Part shown: positions 44,894-54,645 of the stretch, piece after piece
Layout: each line of letters begins with the position of its first letter
Position numbering within the stretch: position 1 is the stretch's first letter
Assembly: GCF_001426665.1 (NCBI RefSeq)
Contig: NZ_LMEY01000010.1
Coordinates: 1 to 60,449 of the forward strand
Direction: 5' to 3'
Length of the DNA: 60,449 nucleotides
From: Rhizobium sp. Root1334
GTDB lineage: Bacteria > Pseudomonadota > Alphaproteobacteria > Rhizobiales > Rhizobiaceae
Position numbers and translations under genes: made by a program
The notes under the pieces: model-generated
Told to the model about the DNA's origin: nothing
The model's input: only the letters and a program-made list of their open reading frames with translations
The model's database searches: none

Positions 44894-47512
44894 CTAAATC
44901 GTGCTGCGTTGAGATTCGACCAAGTTCTTCAACATCAGCGGCAAAATTCCGCCCGCCTTCAATGTGTCGACCTCAGCGGCCGTCTCGATCGCCGCGACCG
45001 CTTTGAACGTGGTAGCTACACCCCCATATCGTTTAATGACAACGTCGATCGGACAACGCGGCGAGATCAGGCCTGCGTTGGCATGTATTTCGATGAGGTC
45101 ACCTGACTTCAGAGCGAGTTCATCTGGTCCCAAACCCTCCGGCAGTCTCATTGGAAGAATACCCATGCCGATGAGATTGGATCGGTGAATCCTTTCGAAG
45201 CTTACAGCCAAGACCGCGCGTGCGCCGAGGAGGGAGGCTCCCTTGGCTGCCCAATCTCGCGACGATCCCATGCCGTAGCGTTCACCGGCTACAATCACGA
45301 CGGACTGCTCGCTCTCGGCGTAGCGATTGGCGGCTGACCAGAGCGGGAGGATTTCGCCTGAGGGCGCATGGATCGTCGATCCTGGAGGTATTTCGCCGCC
45401 GAGAAGATTTTGAACGGTCCGGTTGGTATACAACCCCCGAACCATCGCTTCCCAGTTGCCACGTCGCGAGGCGTGGACATTAAGATCGGTCGGGACTTCT
45501 CCTCGCTCGATGAGATATCGGCCGGTTTCACTCTGAGCCCGGATCGCCCCGGCTGGCGAAATATGGTCCGTCGTAATGTCGTCACCGACAACGATCAGCG
45601 GATGCGCATCGTACGTTCCGAGCAAGCTGCCTTTTCCGAAGCCAGCAAACGGTGGCCTGCGGATGTAGGTCGACGTCTCGTCCCATGGAAACAACGTCGT
45701 CGCCGGCGCCTCGAGATCGCGCCAGGCCTTGCTGGCTTCCGCTTCATCATAGGCTGGCTTAAAATCCACCGCATCGGACCCAAGCGCTACCGCCTCGTCA
45801 ATTTCCTGGCTCGTGGGCCACAACATCGACAGGGTCACGGCCTGCCCATCAGCCGTTTGCCCGATCGGGTCGGTTAAAATATTCAGCTCCACAGTTCCCG
45901 CTAGCGCGAACGCCACGACAAGTGGAGGCGAAGCAAGGAACCCGGCCTCGATCTGCGGATGTACGCGACCGGGGAAGTTTCTATTTCCCGAGAGGACGGC
46001 GACCGGAAGGATTCCACGGTCCTTCATCGCGAGGGCGATCGGCTCGGTCAATGGTCCGGAGTTGCCAATGCAGGTCGTGCACCCATAGCCAACGATCCCA
46101 AATCCGACCGCTTCGAGATCCGTCAGCAGCCCAGAACGCCGCAAATATCTTTCTGCAGTCGGTGATCCCGGCGCGAGGGACGTTTTCACCCAAGGCGCCG
46201 GAAGAAGACCGTATGACCTCGCTTTTCGCGCTAGCAAACCTGCCGCAATAACCAGTCGCGGATCGGACGTGTTGGTGCAACTCGTAATGGCCGCGATGGC
46301 GACCGCACCATCGTTCGGTTCCGAAGTGTCGGTACTTGCGACTGCTCCGCGTTTCATCGACCAGATCGCTGCAGAAGTCTCTCCCAACGAGATCCTGTCC
46401 TGAGGACGCGTAGGTCCGGCAAGGCTGGGTTCGATCGCCGACAGATCGATCTCGACCACGTGCGTGTAGCGCGGATTTTCGTCCGGATTGAACCAAAGAC
46501 CCACGCGCTTGGTGTAGGCTTCGACAAGCTCGACCTGTTCCGGCGTTCGACCCGTTGCCCGAAGGTAATCAAGCGTGCGGCTGTCGACCGGAAAATAGCC
46601 GGAATTGCCACCAAACTCAGGCGTCATGTTTGCAACCACCGATCGGTCGCCAGCCGTCAGCGCCGACACTGCGGGACCGTAGAATTCCACGTACTTGTCC
46701 TGAAGGTCGATCTTTCGAAGGATATGGGTTACCGTCAACGCCAGATCGGTCGCAAGCACTCCATCTCCGAGAATACCCGTCAGCCGGACGCCCACCACAT
46801 CAGGCACGCGGAGCGAGACAGGCATGCCGAAGAACACGCTTTCCGCTTCCAGCCCGCCAACGCCCCATGCAAGGACGCCGATGCCGTTGATCATCGGTGT
46901 ATGACTGTCGGTACCGATCAATGTGTCGGGCGCCGCCCAGAGACGACCATCTTTCTCGATGGTCGACACGACCGTCGCGAGGCGTTCGAGATTGAGCGTG
47001 TGCATGATGCCGGTACCGGGCGGATGCACGCGAAACCCGGTGAGCGTATTGGTCGCCCACTTCATGAAGCGATACCGCTCAGCATTGCGCTCGAACTCGC
47101 GTTTCATGTTGAGTTCGAGCGACTCAGAGCCGCCAAAGGCATCGACCGCCAGGGAGTGGTCCGTTGAGACGTCCACCGGGACAACGGGATTGAGAAGCGC
47201 GGGATCATAGCCCGCCTCTGCAAGAGCCGACCGCATTCCGGCGATGTCCACAAGTGCAGGACCGCATGTGGTATCGTGCATCATGACACGATTGGGAAGA
47301 AACGGGATCTCCAATTCACTCGAACCCGTCGCAAGCCAGTCAATGATCGCAGCCTTTGCTCTCGCAGCATCTTCACCTGCTGTTCGAAGAACGTTCTCCA
47401 ACAGGATGCGTTGAATGTATGGAAGCGACCGAAGCTGGTGTCCAACCTCTGCTGGCAGGTCGATGACGTCGTACGCCACCTCGTTTACCGTGAGTTTCGA
47501 TATGATCGTCAT
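44894..47512 (-). CDS. acnA: Aconitase-family hydratase (AcnA/AcnD type)
   Basis: An 872-residue [4Fe-4S] hydro-lyase. Cluster-binding motifs SCTNTS and GYGCTTCIGNSG are intact, and the C-terminal swivel domain contains GERYGMGSSRDWAAKG. The family isomerises citrate or hydrates 2-methyl-aconitate type substrates. It ends a tctCBA-gntR operon, so its likely substrate is whatever tricarboxylate TctC captures, rather than central citrate. AcnA and AcnD cannot be separated here without alignment; prpC or prpF neighbours are absent. Confidence 0.86.
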   Translation of the reverse strand: MTIISKLTVNEVAYDVIDLPAEVGHQLRSLPYIQRILLENVLRTAGEDAARAKAAIIDWLATGSSELEIPFLPNRVMMHDTTCGPALVDIAGMRSALAEAGYDPALLNPVVPVDVSTDHSLAVDAFGGSESLELNMKREFERNAERYRFMKWATNTLTGFRVHPPGTGIMHTLNLERLATVVSTIEKDGRLWAAPDTLIGTDSHTPMINGIGVLAWGVGGLEAESVFFGMPVSLRVPDVVGVRLTGILGDGVLATDLALTVTHILRKIDLQDKYVEFYGPAVSALTAGDRSVVANMTPEFGGNSGYFPVDSRTLDYLRATGRTPEQVELVEAYTKRVGLWFNPDENPRYTHVVEIDLSAIEPSLAGPTRPQDRISLGETSAAIWSMKRGAVASTDTSEPNDGAVAIAAITSCTNTSDPRLVIAAGLLARKARSYGLLPAPWVKTSLAPGSPTAERYLRRSGLLTDLEAVGFGIVGYGCTTCIGNSGPLTEPIALAMKDRGILPVAVLSGNRNFPGRVHPQIEAGFLASPPLVVAFALAGTVELNILTDPIGQTADGQAVTLSMLWPTSQEIDEAVALGSDAVDFKPAYDEAEASKAWRDLEAPATTLFPWDETSTYIRRPPFAGFGKGSLLGTYDAHPLIVVGDDITTDHISPAGAIRAQSETGRYLIERGEVPTDLNVHASRRGNWEAMVRGLYTNRTVQNLLGGEIPPGSTIHAPSGEILPLWSAANRYAESEQSVVIVAGERYGMGSSRDWAAKGASLLGARAVLAVSFERIHRSNLIGMGILPMRLPEGLGPDELALKSGDLIEIHANAGLISPRCPIDVVIKRYGGVATTFKAVAAIETAAEVDTLKAGGILPLMLKNLVESQRSTI

Positions 47513-47586
47513 CTCAAATCTCTCATCGCATGTCCGTTTTGGAACAGGATTGTCAAGGACGAAGTCGCAAAGGGCATCTACAAATC

Positions 47587-47608
47587 ACATTTTATCATAA
47601 CAAAATGT
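47587..47608. promoter_or_regulatory. Palindrome upstream of the aconitase gene
   Basis: ACATTTT and AAAATGT are perfect 7-base arms around an 8-base AT-rich spacer, in the gap between the GntR gene and the aconitase gene. It is a candidate operator for the GntR protein. Confidence 0.5.
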
Positions 47609-47653
47609 AATATCCCTGTGGCAGCGCGGTTTCGCCTGTCAGTCCCCTCCTGA

Positions 47654-48538
47654 TTACACTTTCGGTGTCTTGATCCTGCTGGCGCCCATGATGTGGGTGT
47701 AGAGAAAGGCCGCCGCCTCTGATCGTCGATCACTCTCGAGAAGATCGAGGATATGCAGATGCTCTGCCGTCTGTTTCGGCAGGCGGCTGCGATCGATGGT
47801 GATCTGGTACTCCAGGAGACGTCGCAATTTGTTGATCCGCTTTATCGCGTCCAGGAAGAACTCGTTTCCGGAACAGGCGACAAGCATTTCATGGAAGTCG
47901 TTATTGGCCTTGAAGATCTCGGCCCGCGACCAATGTTCGTATCCGCCGTTTCCAAGTTCCGTCTGTGTCTCGCGCGCTCTTCGAAAACCGTCCGCATCCG
48001 ATTGGAACGTCGGCAGCAGCATCGCCTGCTGCTCGATCACGGCACGGAAGACATAGCCTTCCTCATAGCTCTTCCTCGACATGAGGGTTTGCTTGAACGA
48101 CCATCCGTTCCCCGGAAGCCGCTCGATCCAGCCCTCGTCGGCGATCCGGTGAAGGATCTTCAACAGCCTGGTTCGTGGCACTTCGTAGATGCGCATCAAC
48201 TCGTTTTCGCTGACGCGCTCGGCAAACTTCCCGGACAGGCGATCGTCCGCGATCCTGAGATAGATCGCATCGTCGCCCTCGGCAGCCTGGCCATTCTCTG
48301 ACTCAAGATCGTCGATTGCCTCGCCGTTCACAGCAAGGAAATATCCGCGGTTCGGCTCGGCTCGCACAATGCCTCTCTCTTCCAGTTTTTGAAGAGCGCT
48401 CATGATCGGAGCTCGGGACACACGAAAATTATCGGCCAGCATCTGCAGAGGCAGATGATCTCCCTTTCGCATAGCGTTGGATTTCACGAACTCGATGATG
48501 TCCGTACTGATCCGGGGTGAGAGACTGTTCCTGGCCAT
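47654..48538 (-). CDS. GntR-family regulator with two winged helices and FCD domain
   Basis: A 294-residue regulator. The first winged helix (about 10-68) contains LQMLADNFRVSRAPIMSAL; after a linker a second helix-turn-helix-like block (about 95-155) contains SENELMRIYEVPRTRLLKIL and WIERLPGNGWSF. The rest is an FCD effector domain with EVLVACSGNEFF-like signature (MLVACSGNEFFLDAI) and HLHILDLLE. FCD domains bind carboxylic acids through a metal. It sits inside the tct-acn operon, so it probably responds to the imported tricarboxylate. Confidence 0.85.
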   Translation of the reverse strand: MARNSLSPRISTDIIEFVKSNAMRKGDHLPLQMLADNFRVSRAPIMSALQKLEERGIVRAEPNRGYFLAVNGEAIDDLESENGQAAEGDDAIYLRIADDRLSGKFAERVSENELMRIYEVPRTRLLKILHRIADEGWIERLPGNGWSFKQTLMSRKSYEEGYVFRAVIEQQAMLLPTFQSDADGFRRARETQTELGNGGYEHWSRAEIFKANNDFHEMLVACSGNEFFLDAIKRINKLRRLLEYQITIDRSRLPKQTAEHLHILDLLESDRRSEAAAFLYTHIMGASRIKTPKV

Positions 48539-48621
48539 GCCTTTTCCGTGCGTCCTGTTCTTTCAGTAGAATTTACCACAGTGATGTGCGCCGCCCGGCG
48601 CAGTCAAACAGATTTGCGCCA

Positions 48622-50121
48622 TCAATCCTCGTCTTGACGGAACTTTGAGAGACCTCTGAATACGAACGGAGCGACCAAGGCAACGACGGCAATGCCGATC
48701 ATGATGGCCGAACTCGGGTGTTGGAGCAGGATCATCGGATCGCCAAGGCTCATCTGCAGGGAGCGACGCAAGGCACTGTCTGCGAGGGGCCCGAGGATCA
48801 GACCGACAACCGCCGGAGCGATGGGATAGTCGTAGCGGCGCATCACAAATCCGACGACGCCGAAACCCGTCAGGAGCAGCAGTTCCGTCACCGAGGGGTT
48901 CGCCGCAATCGTACCCATCGAAGCAAACACAAGAATGCCTGCATAGAGCCAGGGCAGCGGAATTTTGAGGAGCTTCACCCACATTCCGACCAAAGGCAGA
49001 TTGAGAACGAGCAGCATGACATTGGCAATGAACAGGCTGGCGACCAGCCCCCAGACGAGGTCGGCGTGCTGCGTGAACAGCAAGGGGCCCGGCTGAATGT
49101 TGTACTGCTGGAAGCCAGCGAGCATGACGGCAGCGGTTGCAGACGTCGGCAATCCAAGCGTCAGCAGTGGAACCAGCGTGCCGGCGGCGGACGCATTGTT
49201 TGCAGCCTCCGGACCAGCGACGCCTTCGATAGCCCCGTGGCCGAATTCTTCCGGATTTTTGCTCAGTTTGCGTTCGATCGTATAGCTCAGGAAGGTCGGG
49301 ATCTCGGCGCCGCCCGCCGGAAGTGCGCCGATGGGAAAGCCGATGATCGTACCGCGAAGCCATGGCTTCCAGGAACGTTTCCAGTCTTCTCTGGTCATCC
49401 AGATCGATCCCTTCACTGGGATAGGCTTCTCGGGCTTGTATAGATGACGGGACGCCACAAAGAAGGCTTCACCGATCGCGAACAGACCAACCGCGAGCGT
49501 TGTCACCTCGACGCCATCCAGCAATTCCGGAACACCGAATGTCAGGCGAGCCTGCCCGGTCAACTGATCAATCCCCATCAGTCCGAGCCAGAGACCGAAG
49601 GCCAGACTGGTCAGCCCCCTCAGCGGCGATGACCCGAATGTTGCCGATACCGTCACGAACGCGATCAGCATCAGGCCGAAATAATCCCAGGGCCCGAACT
49701 TGACGGCAATCTTCACGAGGTATGGCGCAAGAACCGCTAACCCGGCTGTAGCGATCAATGCGGCCACGAACGAACCGATGGCCGCAGTCGCGAGTGCCGG
49801 CCCCCCGCGTCCTGCCCGTGCCATCTTGTTGCCCTCGAGCGCGGTGACGACCGATGCGCTTTCGCCAGGCGTGTTGAGGAGAATCGCGGTGGTCGAGCCA
49901 CCGTACATGCCGCCGTAGTAAATTCCGGCGAACATGATGATCGAACCTCCAGGATCCAGCTTGAAGGTCACGGGAAGCAGAAGTGCTACCGTCAGTGCCG
50001 GGCCAATACCTGGGAGAACACCGACGGCCGTTCCAATAAGAACGCCAATGGCGGCGTAGATGAGGTTCGCCGGCTGAATAGCCAGCGCGAACCCATCAAT
50101 CAAAAAGGAAAAAGTATCCAT
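48622..50121 (-). CDS. tctA: Tripartite tricarboxylate transporter, large membrane subunit
   Basis: A 499-residue TctA protein with about twelve membrane segments. The family signature [21 protein letters not shown] and the [19 protein letters not shown] motif near the N-terminus are intact, and the internal repeat [15 protein letters not shown] is visible. It forms the secondary transporter with TctB, driven by an ion gradient. It starts 11 bases after tctB. Confidence 0.93.
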   Translation of the reverse strand: MDTFSFLIDGFALAIQPANLIYAAIGVLIGTAVGVLPGIGPALTVALLLPVTFKLDPGGSIIMFAGIYYGGMYGGSTTAILLNTPGESASVVTALEGNKMARAGRGGPALATAAIGSFVAALIATAGLAVLAPYLVKIAVKFGPWDYFGLMLIAFVTVSATFGSSPLRGLTSLAFGLWLGLMGIDQLTGQARLTFGVPELLDGVEVTTLAVGLFAIGEAFFVASRHLYKPEKPIPVKGSIWMTREDWKRSWKPWLRGTIIGFPIGALPAGGAEIPTFLSYTIERKLSKNPEEFGHGAIEGVAGPEAANNASAAGTLVPLLTLGLPTSATAAVMLAGFQQYNIQPGPLLFTQHADLVWGLVASLFIANVMLLVLNLPLVGMWVKLLKIPLPWLYAGILVFASMGTIAANPSVTELLLLTGFGVVGFVMRRYDYPIAPAVVGLILGPLADSALRRSLQMSLGDPMILLQHPSSAIMIGIAVVALVAPFVFRGLSKFRQDED

Positions 50122-50132
50122 CAGGGGCGTCC

Positions 50133-50606
50133 TCAGAAGAGCCGCTCAAGCGGGCCTTGCGGCAACGCGAGCGTCAGGAGCTTATTGAAGAGAAGGAAAA
50201 CCAGGACCCCGATGACCGCTCCGAGACAGAGATCGACGAGAAGGGCCTTGCGCCCGAACGCCCGCGCGGTCAGCGCGAAGAGAAGCGTCGAGCCCAGGAT
50301 GAAGCCGCCACCGAGCCAGATCGACCCGATCAACCCTGCAAGAGCAAAACCGATCCAGCCGACAGCCATCCAGTCCGCGGCCTCGACTTCGATGTCCGAT
50401 GGCTTGAAGGCGCTGATCAGGTGGCCGATGGCAAGCGCTACGAAAAGGAGCGCCACGAAATAAGACGCCGCGCTGGCGCTCATCCCGTAGGTTGCCCGCA
50501 CCTTCATATGGCTGGCATCCCAGTAAGTGATGAACGCGATGGCAAACAGGACGACAGCGATCACCGCCGTTGGACGGTTGGGGATGTGAAGAGTTTTCTG
50601 GGTCAT
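50133..50606 (-). CDS. tctB: Tripartite tricarboxylate transporter, small membrane subunit
   Basis: A 157-residue protein with four hydrophobic helices, matching TctB in size and layout. It lies between tctC and tctA, as in characterised tct operons. Confidence 0.87.
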   Translation of the reverse strand: MTQKTLHIPNRPTAVIAVVLFAIAFITYWDASHMKVRATYGMSASAASYFVALLFVALAIGHLISAFKPSDIEVEAADWMAVGWIGFALAGLIGSIWLGGGFILGSTLLFALTARAFGRKALLVDLCLGAVIGVLVFLLFNKLLTLALPQGPLERLF

Positions 50607-50662
50607 TTTGTCCTCGTCGCGCGCGGAAGCGGCACTCGGCGACTTCCGCGCACTTCGTCAGG

Positions 50663-51634
50663 TTAGTTTGCGAGACCGATGGACGTCAGGATGGTCTTCA
50701 CACGCTCGGTTTCCGAACCGATGAAGGCCTTGAACTCATTGGATGGCGCATAGTAATCGGTCCAGCCCCGGGTCTTCAGGATTGCCTGCCACTCGGCGGA
50801 CTTCACGGTCTTCTCGACAGCAGATTTTAGCGCATCGAGATCGGCGCCTTCGACGCCAGGACCCGCAAAGATACCGCGCCAGTTGACGAGTTCGATATCA
50901 AGTCCCTGCCCTTTCAACGGCTTTGCCTCGATGCCTTCGATCGGTTCCGGGTATGAGATCGCCAATGCCCTGAGGTCGCCGGATTTGATCTGGCCTTCCC
51001 ATTCTCCGTAGCCCGACACGCCTGCGGTCGCCTGACCACCAAGCATCGCTGCAAGCGACTCGCCGCCACCGGAATAGGCGACGTAGTTAATCTTGCTGGG
51101 GTCTGCACCCGCTGCCTTGGTTACGAGTGCCGCGAGGATATGATCCGCACCGCCAGCCGATCCGCCAACCCAGATAGTTGTCGCGACGTCCTTCTTAATC
51201 GTAGCCAGCAGATCGTCCATTGATTTGATCGGGGAATCCTTCGGGACGACGATGACGAGCGGGTCGCCGGTCAGACGGGCAATCGGGGTGACCTGGGTCA
51301 GATCGACCGGGGACTGGTTGGAGATGCTTGCGCCGACGAGAGTGATGCCCGCGACGAGAAGTTGGCTAGGGTTGCCCTTCGCGGAGCCGATGAACTGGGC
51401 AAGACCGACCGTACCACCTGCGCCGGGGACGTTGATGACCTGCACGCTCTTCGCATTGCCGCTCGCCATCATGGCTTCCTGCATCGAGCGGGACGCCGAA
51501 TCCCATCCGCCACCGGCACCGGCGGGCGCCATGATGGTCAGTTCCAGATCCTGCGACGAAGCCTGCAGCGTTCCAAAACCTAAAGTGCCGCCGACGACGG
51601 CGGCCAAAAGTCCGAGTTTAAAATAATTGCGCAC
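50663..51634 (-). CDS. tctC: Tripartite tricarboxylate transporter, periplasmic binding protein
   Basis: A 323-residue exported protein with a signal peptide (LGLLAAVVGGTLGFGTLQA). The TctC core motifs ELTIMAPAGAGGGWD and VPGAGGTVGLAQF form the carboxylate-binding pocket. It is the first gene of the operon and captures the substrate, likely a di- or tricarboxylate. The upstream region (51635-51906) is AT-rich around 51690 and probably contains the promoter. Confidence 0.92.
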   Translation of the reverse strand: MRNYFKLGLLAAVVGGTLGFGTLQASSQDLELTIMAPAGAGGGWDSASRSMQEAMMASGNAKSVQVINVPGAGGTVGLAQFIGSAKGNPSQLLVAGITLVGASISNQSPVDLTQVTPIARLTGDPLVIVVPKDSPIKSMDDLLATIKKDVATTIWVGGSAGGADHILAALVTKAAGADPSKINYVAYSGGGESLAAMLGGQATAGVSGYGEWEGQIKSGDLRALAISYPEPIEGIEAKPLKGQGLDIELVNWRGIFAGPGVEGADLDALKSAVEKTVKSAEWQAILKTRGWTDYYAPSNEFKAFIGSETERVKTILTSIGLAN

Positions 51635-51906
51635 AGCGATTTCCTCCTGCTGGTAAGGCTCACCTCCTGAGCCGTGCGCAGAATTTGCATTATATAACTA
51701 TAAAAGTAAATATGGGATGAGGCGAGTTTTTATCCGGGACGGACGGATTTCCAAATTTCGCGGTGGGACATGAGTTTGTTTCAAGCGATAGCGGGATACG
51801 ATGGGATCGACGGTTTGCCTTCCAATTGGCGGCCAAAGCTTGAGTTTTGGTACCTGTGTTCCATTTGATGTGCCTACACGCCGAACATCGCGGAGGAGGT
51901 GATCGA

Positions 51907-52638
51907 ATGACGCGGAACATCATGGTGCTGGTCTTTGCGGCCGTATGCGGCCTGTACAGTGCGGGACTGACGCATGCCGAGCAGTTGGCAGTGAGGTCGA
52001 GCACAAGCATAAAGAACGATCTCAGTTATCTGATGTACACGCCAGACGACTATGCGTCGTCCGATAAGGCGTATCCGCTAGTCGTGTGGCTTCACGGCGG
52101 CGATCAGGGCGGGACAGATATCGAGAAGGTGAGATCGAGCGGCATTCCGAAATTGATCGAGGATGGGAAGAAATTCCCCTTCCTGGTGTTTTCGCCGCAA
52201 AACCCGAGTGAAGAACTGCTATTTCCGATCGAGAAAGTGGAGGCGGCTCTCGACGAGGTCATGTCGAAGTATCGCGTCGATCGCACGCGGGTCTATGTCG
52301 TGGGGTTCAGCCGTGGCGGTTTCGGCACTTGGGCGATGGCGGAACAGTTTCCCCAGAAGTTTGCCGCTTTCGTTCCGATCGCTGGTGGCGGAAATCGCCA
52401 CTACCTGAGCAGAACAAATGAAAAGGCGGCCTTCTGGGTCTTCCACGGCACAAGCGATGACGTCATTCCCTTGTCGGATTCAGTCGTGCTTTACGAACGC
52501 CTTGTGGGTCTAAAGCGGAATGCTCGTTTGAGCGTTCTGGAGGGCGTGGACCACTCGGGCGTCGAGTGGGCCGCCTTAAATGATCCGGAGCTTTGGGATT
52601 GGCTTCTTAAACAGCGCCTTGAGGTTGCGCCACAGTAG
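51907..52638 (+). CDS. Exported alpha/beta hydrolase
   Basis: A 243-residue protein with GGAGG seven bases before the ATG at 51907. A signal peptide (IMVLVFAAVCGLYSAGLTHA) is followed by an alpha/beta-hydrolase fold: oxyanion region LVVWLHGGDQGG, nucleophile Ser in VVGFSRGGFG, acidic residue in HGTSDDVIP and His in EGVDHSG. The layout is that of PHB depolymerase/feruloyl esterase-like or dienelactone hydrolase-like enzymes. It would act in the periplasm. The substrate is not evident. Confidence 0.82.
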   Translation: MTRNIMVLVFAAVCGLYSAGLTHAEQLAVRSSTSIKNDLSYLMYTPDDYASSDKAYPLVVWLHGGDQGGTDIEKVRSSGIPKLIEDGKKFPFLVFSPQNPSEELLFPIEKVEAALDEVMSKYRVDRTRVYVVGFSRGGFGTWAMAEQFPQKFAAFVPIAGGGNRHYLSRTNEKAAFWVFHGTSDDVIPLSDSVVLYERLVGLKRNARLSVLEGVDHSGVEWAALNDPELWDWLLKQRLEVAPQ

Positions 52639-52898
52639 GTGTCTAAATCCTTTCTGCGTACCGCGCAACGGGGGCGTCGACTTGGCGCCCGCAGTGCTAT
52701 AGGTCACACAACCGGACTTGCGAACTTAAAGCGGTCGTTCCTTTTTTACGACAGGCAGGGTACCTACCACCCCTTTGTCGGGCGGCAGGCCATAGCGAAA
52801 GATATCGACCGCGCGCAGAATGTCCTCGCGGGTATGCGCCCATCCCATCAATCGGGCGCAGCATGTGCGCTTGAGAGTATCGCCACCCTGCAACGGAT

Positions 52899-53318
52899 TC
52901 AGGGAGCCTTACCTATGCTGACAGTGACGGTTCCGGATCGGTCAAAGATCGAGACATCGCCCTGGACCTGACCCAGAATGACGATGCCGGGCGACGGTAC
53001 GCGTCCATCACGGTAGTAGATGACGAAATCCCCCGAACTCCAAAGGCCAAGCGTCCCCGCAGAAAATTCCCGCTGTCGCGAAGCGGCCGGCAGTGCCGCC
53101 GGCAAGTTGCCCGTCTTTTCCTGGCGCAGATGATCGTCCATCTCGATCGTCAATGGCAGCATGTCGGCAAGTGCGCGAGCAGCCGCGTTGTCGGCCAGCT
53201 CGGCCGTGACGTTGCCCCACTCGGATGAAATCGAAATGCGGTCCTGCGCCAAGGCGGCTCCTCCAAGCGTTAGTGTGAGCAAAGCGGCTATCATCGATGT
53301 TTCTGTCAGACGTTTCAT
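52899..53318 (-). CDS. Exported cyclophilin-like fold protein
   Basis: A 139-residue protein with a signal peptide (LLTLTLGGAALA). The rest matches the bacterial cyclophilin-like domain (NVTAELADNAAARALADMLP, SAGTLGLWSSGDFVIYYRDG, GIVILGQVQGD). Such proteins share the cyclophilin barrel but usually lack isomerase activity. Its ATG overlaps the stop of the DUF4405 gene (ATGA), so it belongs to that operon. Confidence 0.78.
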   Translation of the reverse strand: MKRLTETSMIAALLTLTLGGAALAQDRISISSEWGNVTAELADNAAARALADMLPLTIEMDDHLRQEKTGNLPAALPAASRQREFSAGTLGLWSSGDFVIYYRDGRVPSPGIVILGQVQGDVSIFDRSGTVTVSIGKAP

Positions 53319-54013
53319 GTTCCACCATTCTGTGACTGAGAACGAAGCTTTAGGGCTGACATCAGACCAGCCGACGAGTAGTGTGAAAGTACCGCGACAC
53401 CTGCGACGACCGCAGTCCAGTGCGCGAAAAACGGGGTCACAGACGCCGTGAAGTCCCAGAAATCCAGGCTGTAACCAAACATTAGCTTCGTCGAGACGCC
53501 GAGGACAGCGAAACTCCAGGCGCCAAGAGCTACGAAGGTCATCGCAACAAGTCTGAGCACGCCGCACCTGATTCGCGACGGGGAGAGCCTGAACACTGTT
53601 GCTGCCGTGACCATCACACGCGTCCAATGGCTGCCGACATGAACGGCGATGATCATTGCCACCCAATAGGCCGAGAACCAGTGGAACTCGATGACGCTGA
53701 TATTATCCGTGAACTGGATGAAGCTCAGCACCGAGCGGGATATCAGCACGCTGGTCACCAACAGCACCGCAATGTTGATCGCGAGCCAGGTATGCATCAC
53801 CGCGACTGCCCAGCGGCGGGCGTCATAACGCCCGATACGAAGTTTCAGGAACCAACGCCTGTTGGTGTAGAGGTGCCATGCCAAAAGTCCGAACATAGCC
53901 GTGCCAAAAATCTCATGCGGGCCGTTGTCGAGCCACCAGTAGGCGAGCGACAGCAACAAAAGCGCTGCCATACTGGCGGGAAGAAGAAGACGGTCGGTTG
54001 CTAGCCGGAGCAT
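53315..54013 (-). CDS. DUF4405 membrane protein, possible b-type cytochrome
   Basis: A 232-residue protein with about five to six membrane helices. His residues lie within or next to several helices (HEIFGTAMFGLLAWHLY, EFHWFSAYWVAMIIAVHVGSHW, FFAHWTAVVAGVAVLSHY), consistent with haem ligation as in cytochrome b561-like proteins. It follows the cytochrome P460 gene by 18 bases and overlaps the next gene, so it is likely the membrane electron carrier of this operon. Confidence 0.75.
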   Translation of the reverse strand: MLRLATDRLLLPASMAALLLLSLAYWWLDNGPHEIFGTAMFGLLAWHLYTNRRWFLKLRIGRYDARRWAVAVMHTWLAINIAVLLVTSVLISRSVLSFIQFTDNISVIEFHWFSAYWVAMIIAVHVGSHWTRVMVTAATVFRLSPSRIRCGVLRLVAMTFVALGAWSFAVLGVSTKLMFGYSLDFWDFTASVTPFFAHWTAVVAGVAVLSHYSSAGLMSALKLRSQSQNGGT

Positions 54014-54031
54014 GGCGACGCCTCGCTGCCA

Positions 54032-54505
54032 TCAAAGCGCATCGTCATCGGAGATCGCTCCATCGAACGTGAACATGAAATGTTCGGATTGCTTTGACCG
54101 GTGGCAGGAATAACAGCGAGCGACATTCTCGTCCGCTTTGACGGTCTGATCCGGCCAGAACCACTGGTATTCCCACTGATCGGTGCCATCACCGATCTTC
54201 TGTCCGACGAGATACCGCGTCAGAACATCGCTCTGAAAGTCGACAAGAACCATATGCGTGCCGGTGGGAACAGGCTGCCCGGCCTTGAGCGCCGCGAGGG
54301 CTTCAGGGCTTGTCAGCATGTGCTCGCGGGTGATCCCCCGCCGAACCGTCGTGTAATGCTCGAGCTGATCGAGAGGCGGGAAGGTCACCGAGTTCGACGC
54401 CGCGCGTGCTTTCGTCGGCGATAGCTCGGTTTCGACCACGAAATAGCCTGCCAGAACGATCAGGAAGGGAAGGGCCATCAAGCCGGACCAGCGAAAGATC
54501 TTCAT
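54032..54505 (-). CDS. Cytochrome P460 family protein
   Basis: A 157-residue protein with an N-terminal membrane anchor or signal (LMALPFLIVLAGYFVV) and a single haem-binding CYSCH at 131-135 near the C-terminus, the P460 layout. Motifs GTHMVLVDF and WFWPDQTVKADENVARC support the family. In nitrifiers P460 oxidises hydroxylamine; some homologues are cytochrome c'-beta. The crosslinking Lys that defines true P460 cannot be assigned with certainty. The start at 54505 was chosen because the longer frame overlaps the upstream hydrolase. Confidence 0.82.
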   Translation of the reverse strand: MKIFRWSGLMALPFLIVLAGYFVVETELSPTKARAASNSVTFPPLDQLEHYTTVRRGITREHMLTSPEALAALKAGQPVPTGTHMVLVDFQSDVLTRYLVGQKIGDGTDQWEYQWFWPDQTVKADENVARCYSCHRSKQSEHFMFTFDGAISDDDAL

Positions 54506-54645
54506 TGTTTTGATCCCTTGTACCGATCGATTAGCGGCTGTCGCACGCTCTGCCTCGCCATGCGTACGCATATTCTCGAGTTGGCCGTGACCGATGGAAG
54601 GACTGAGGCCCCGAGCAATTCCCGCGGCCCCATTCCGCTTACCGG

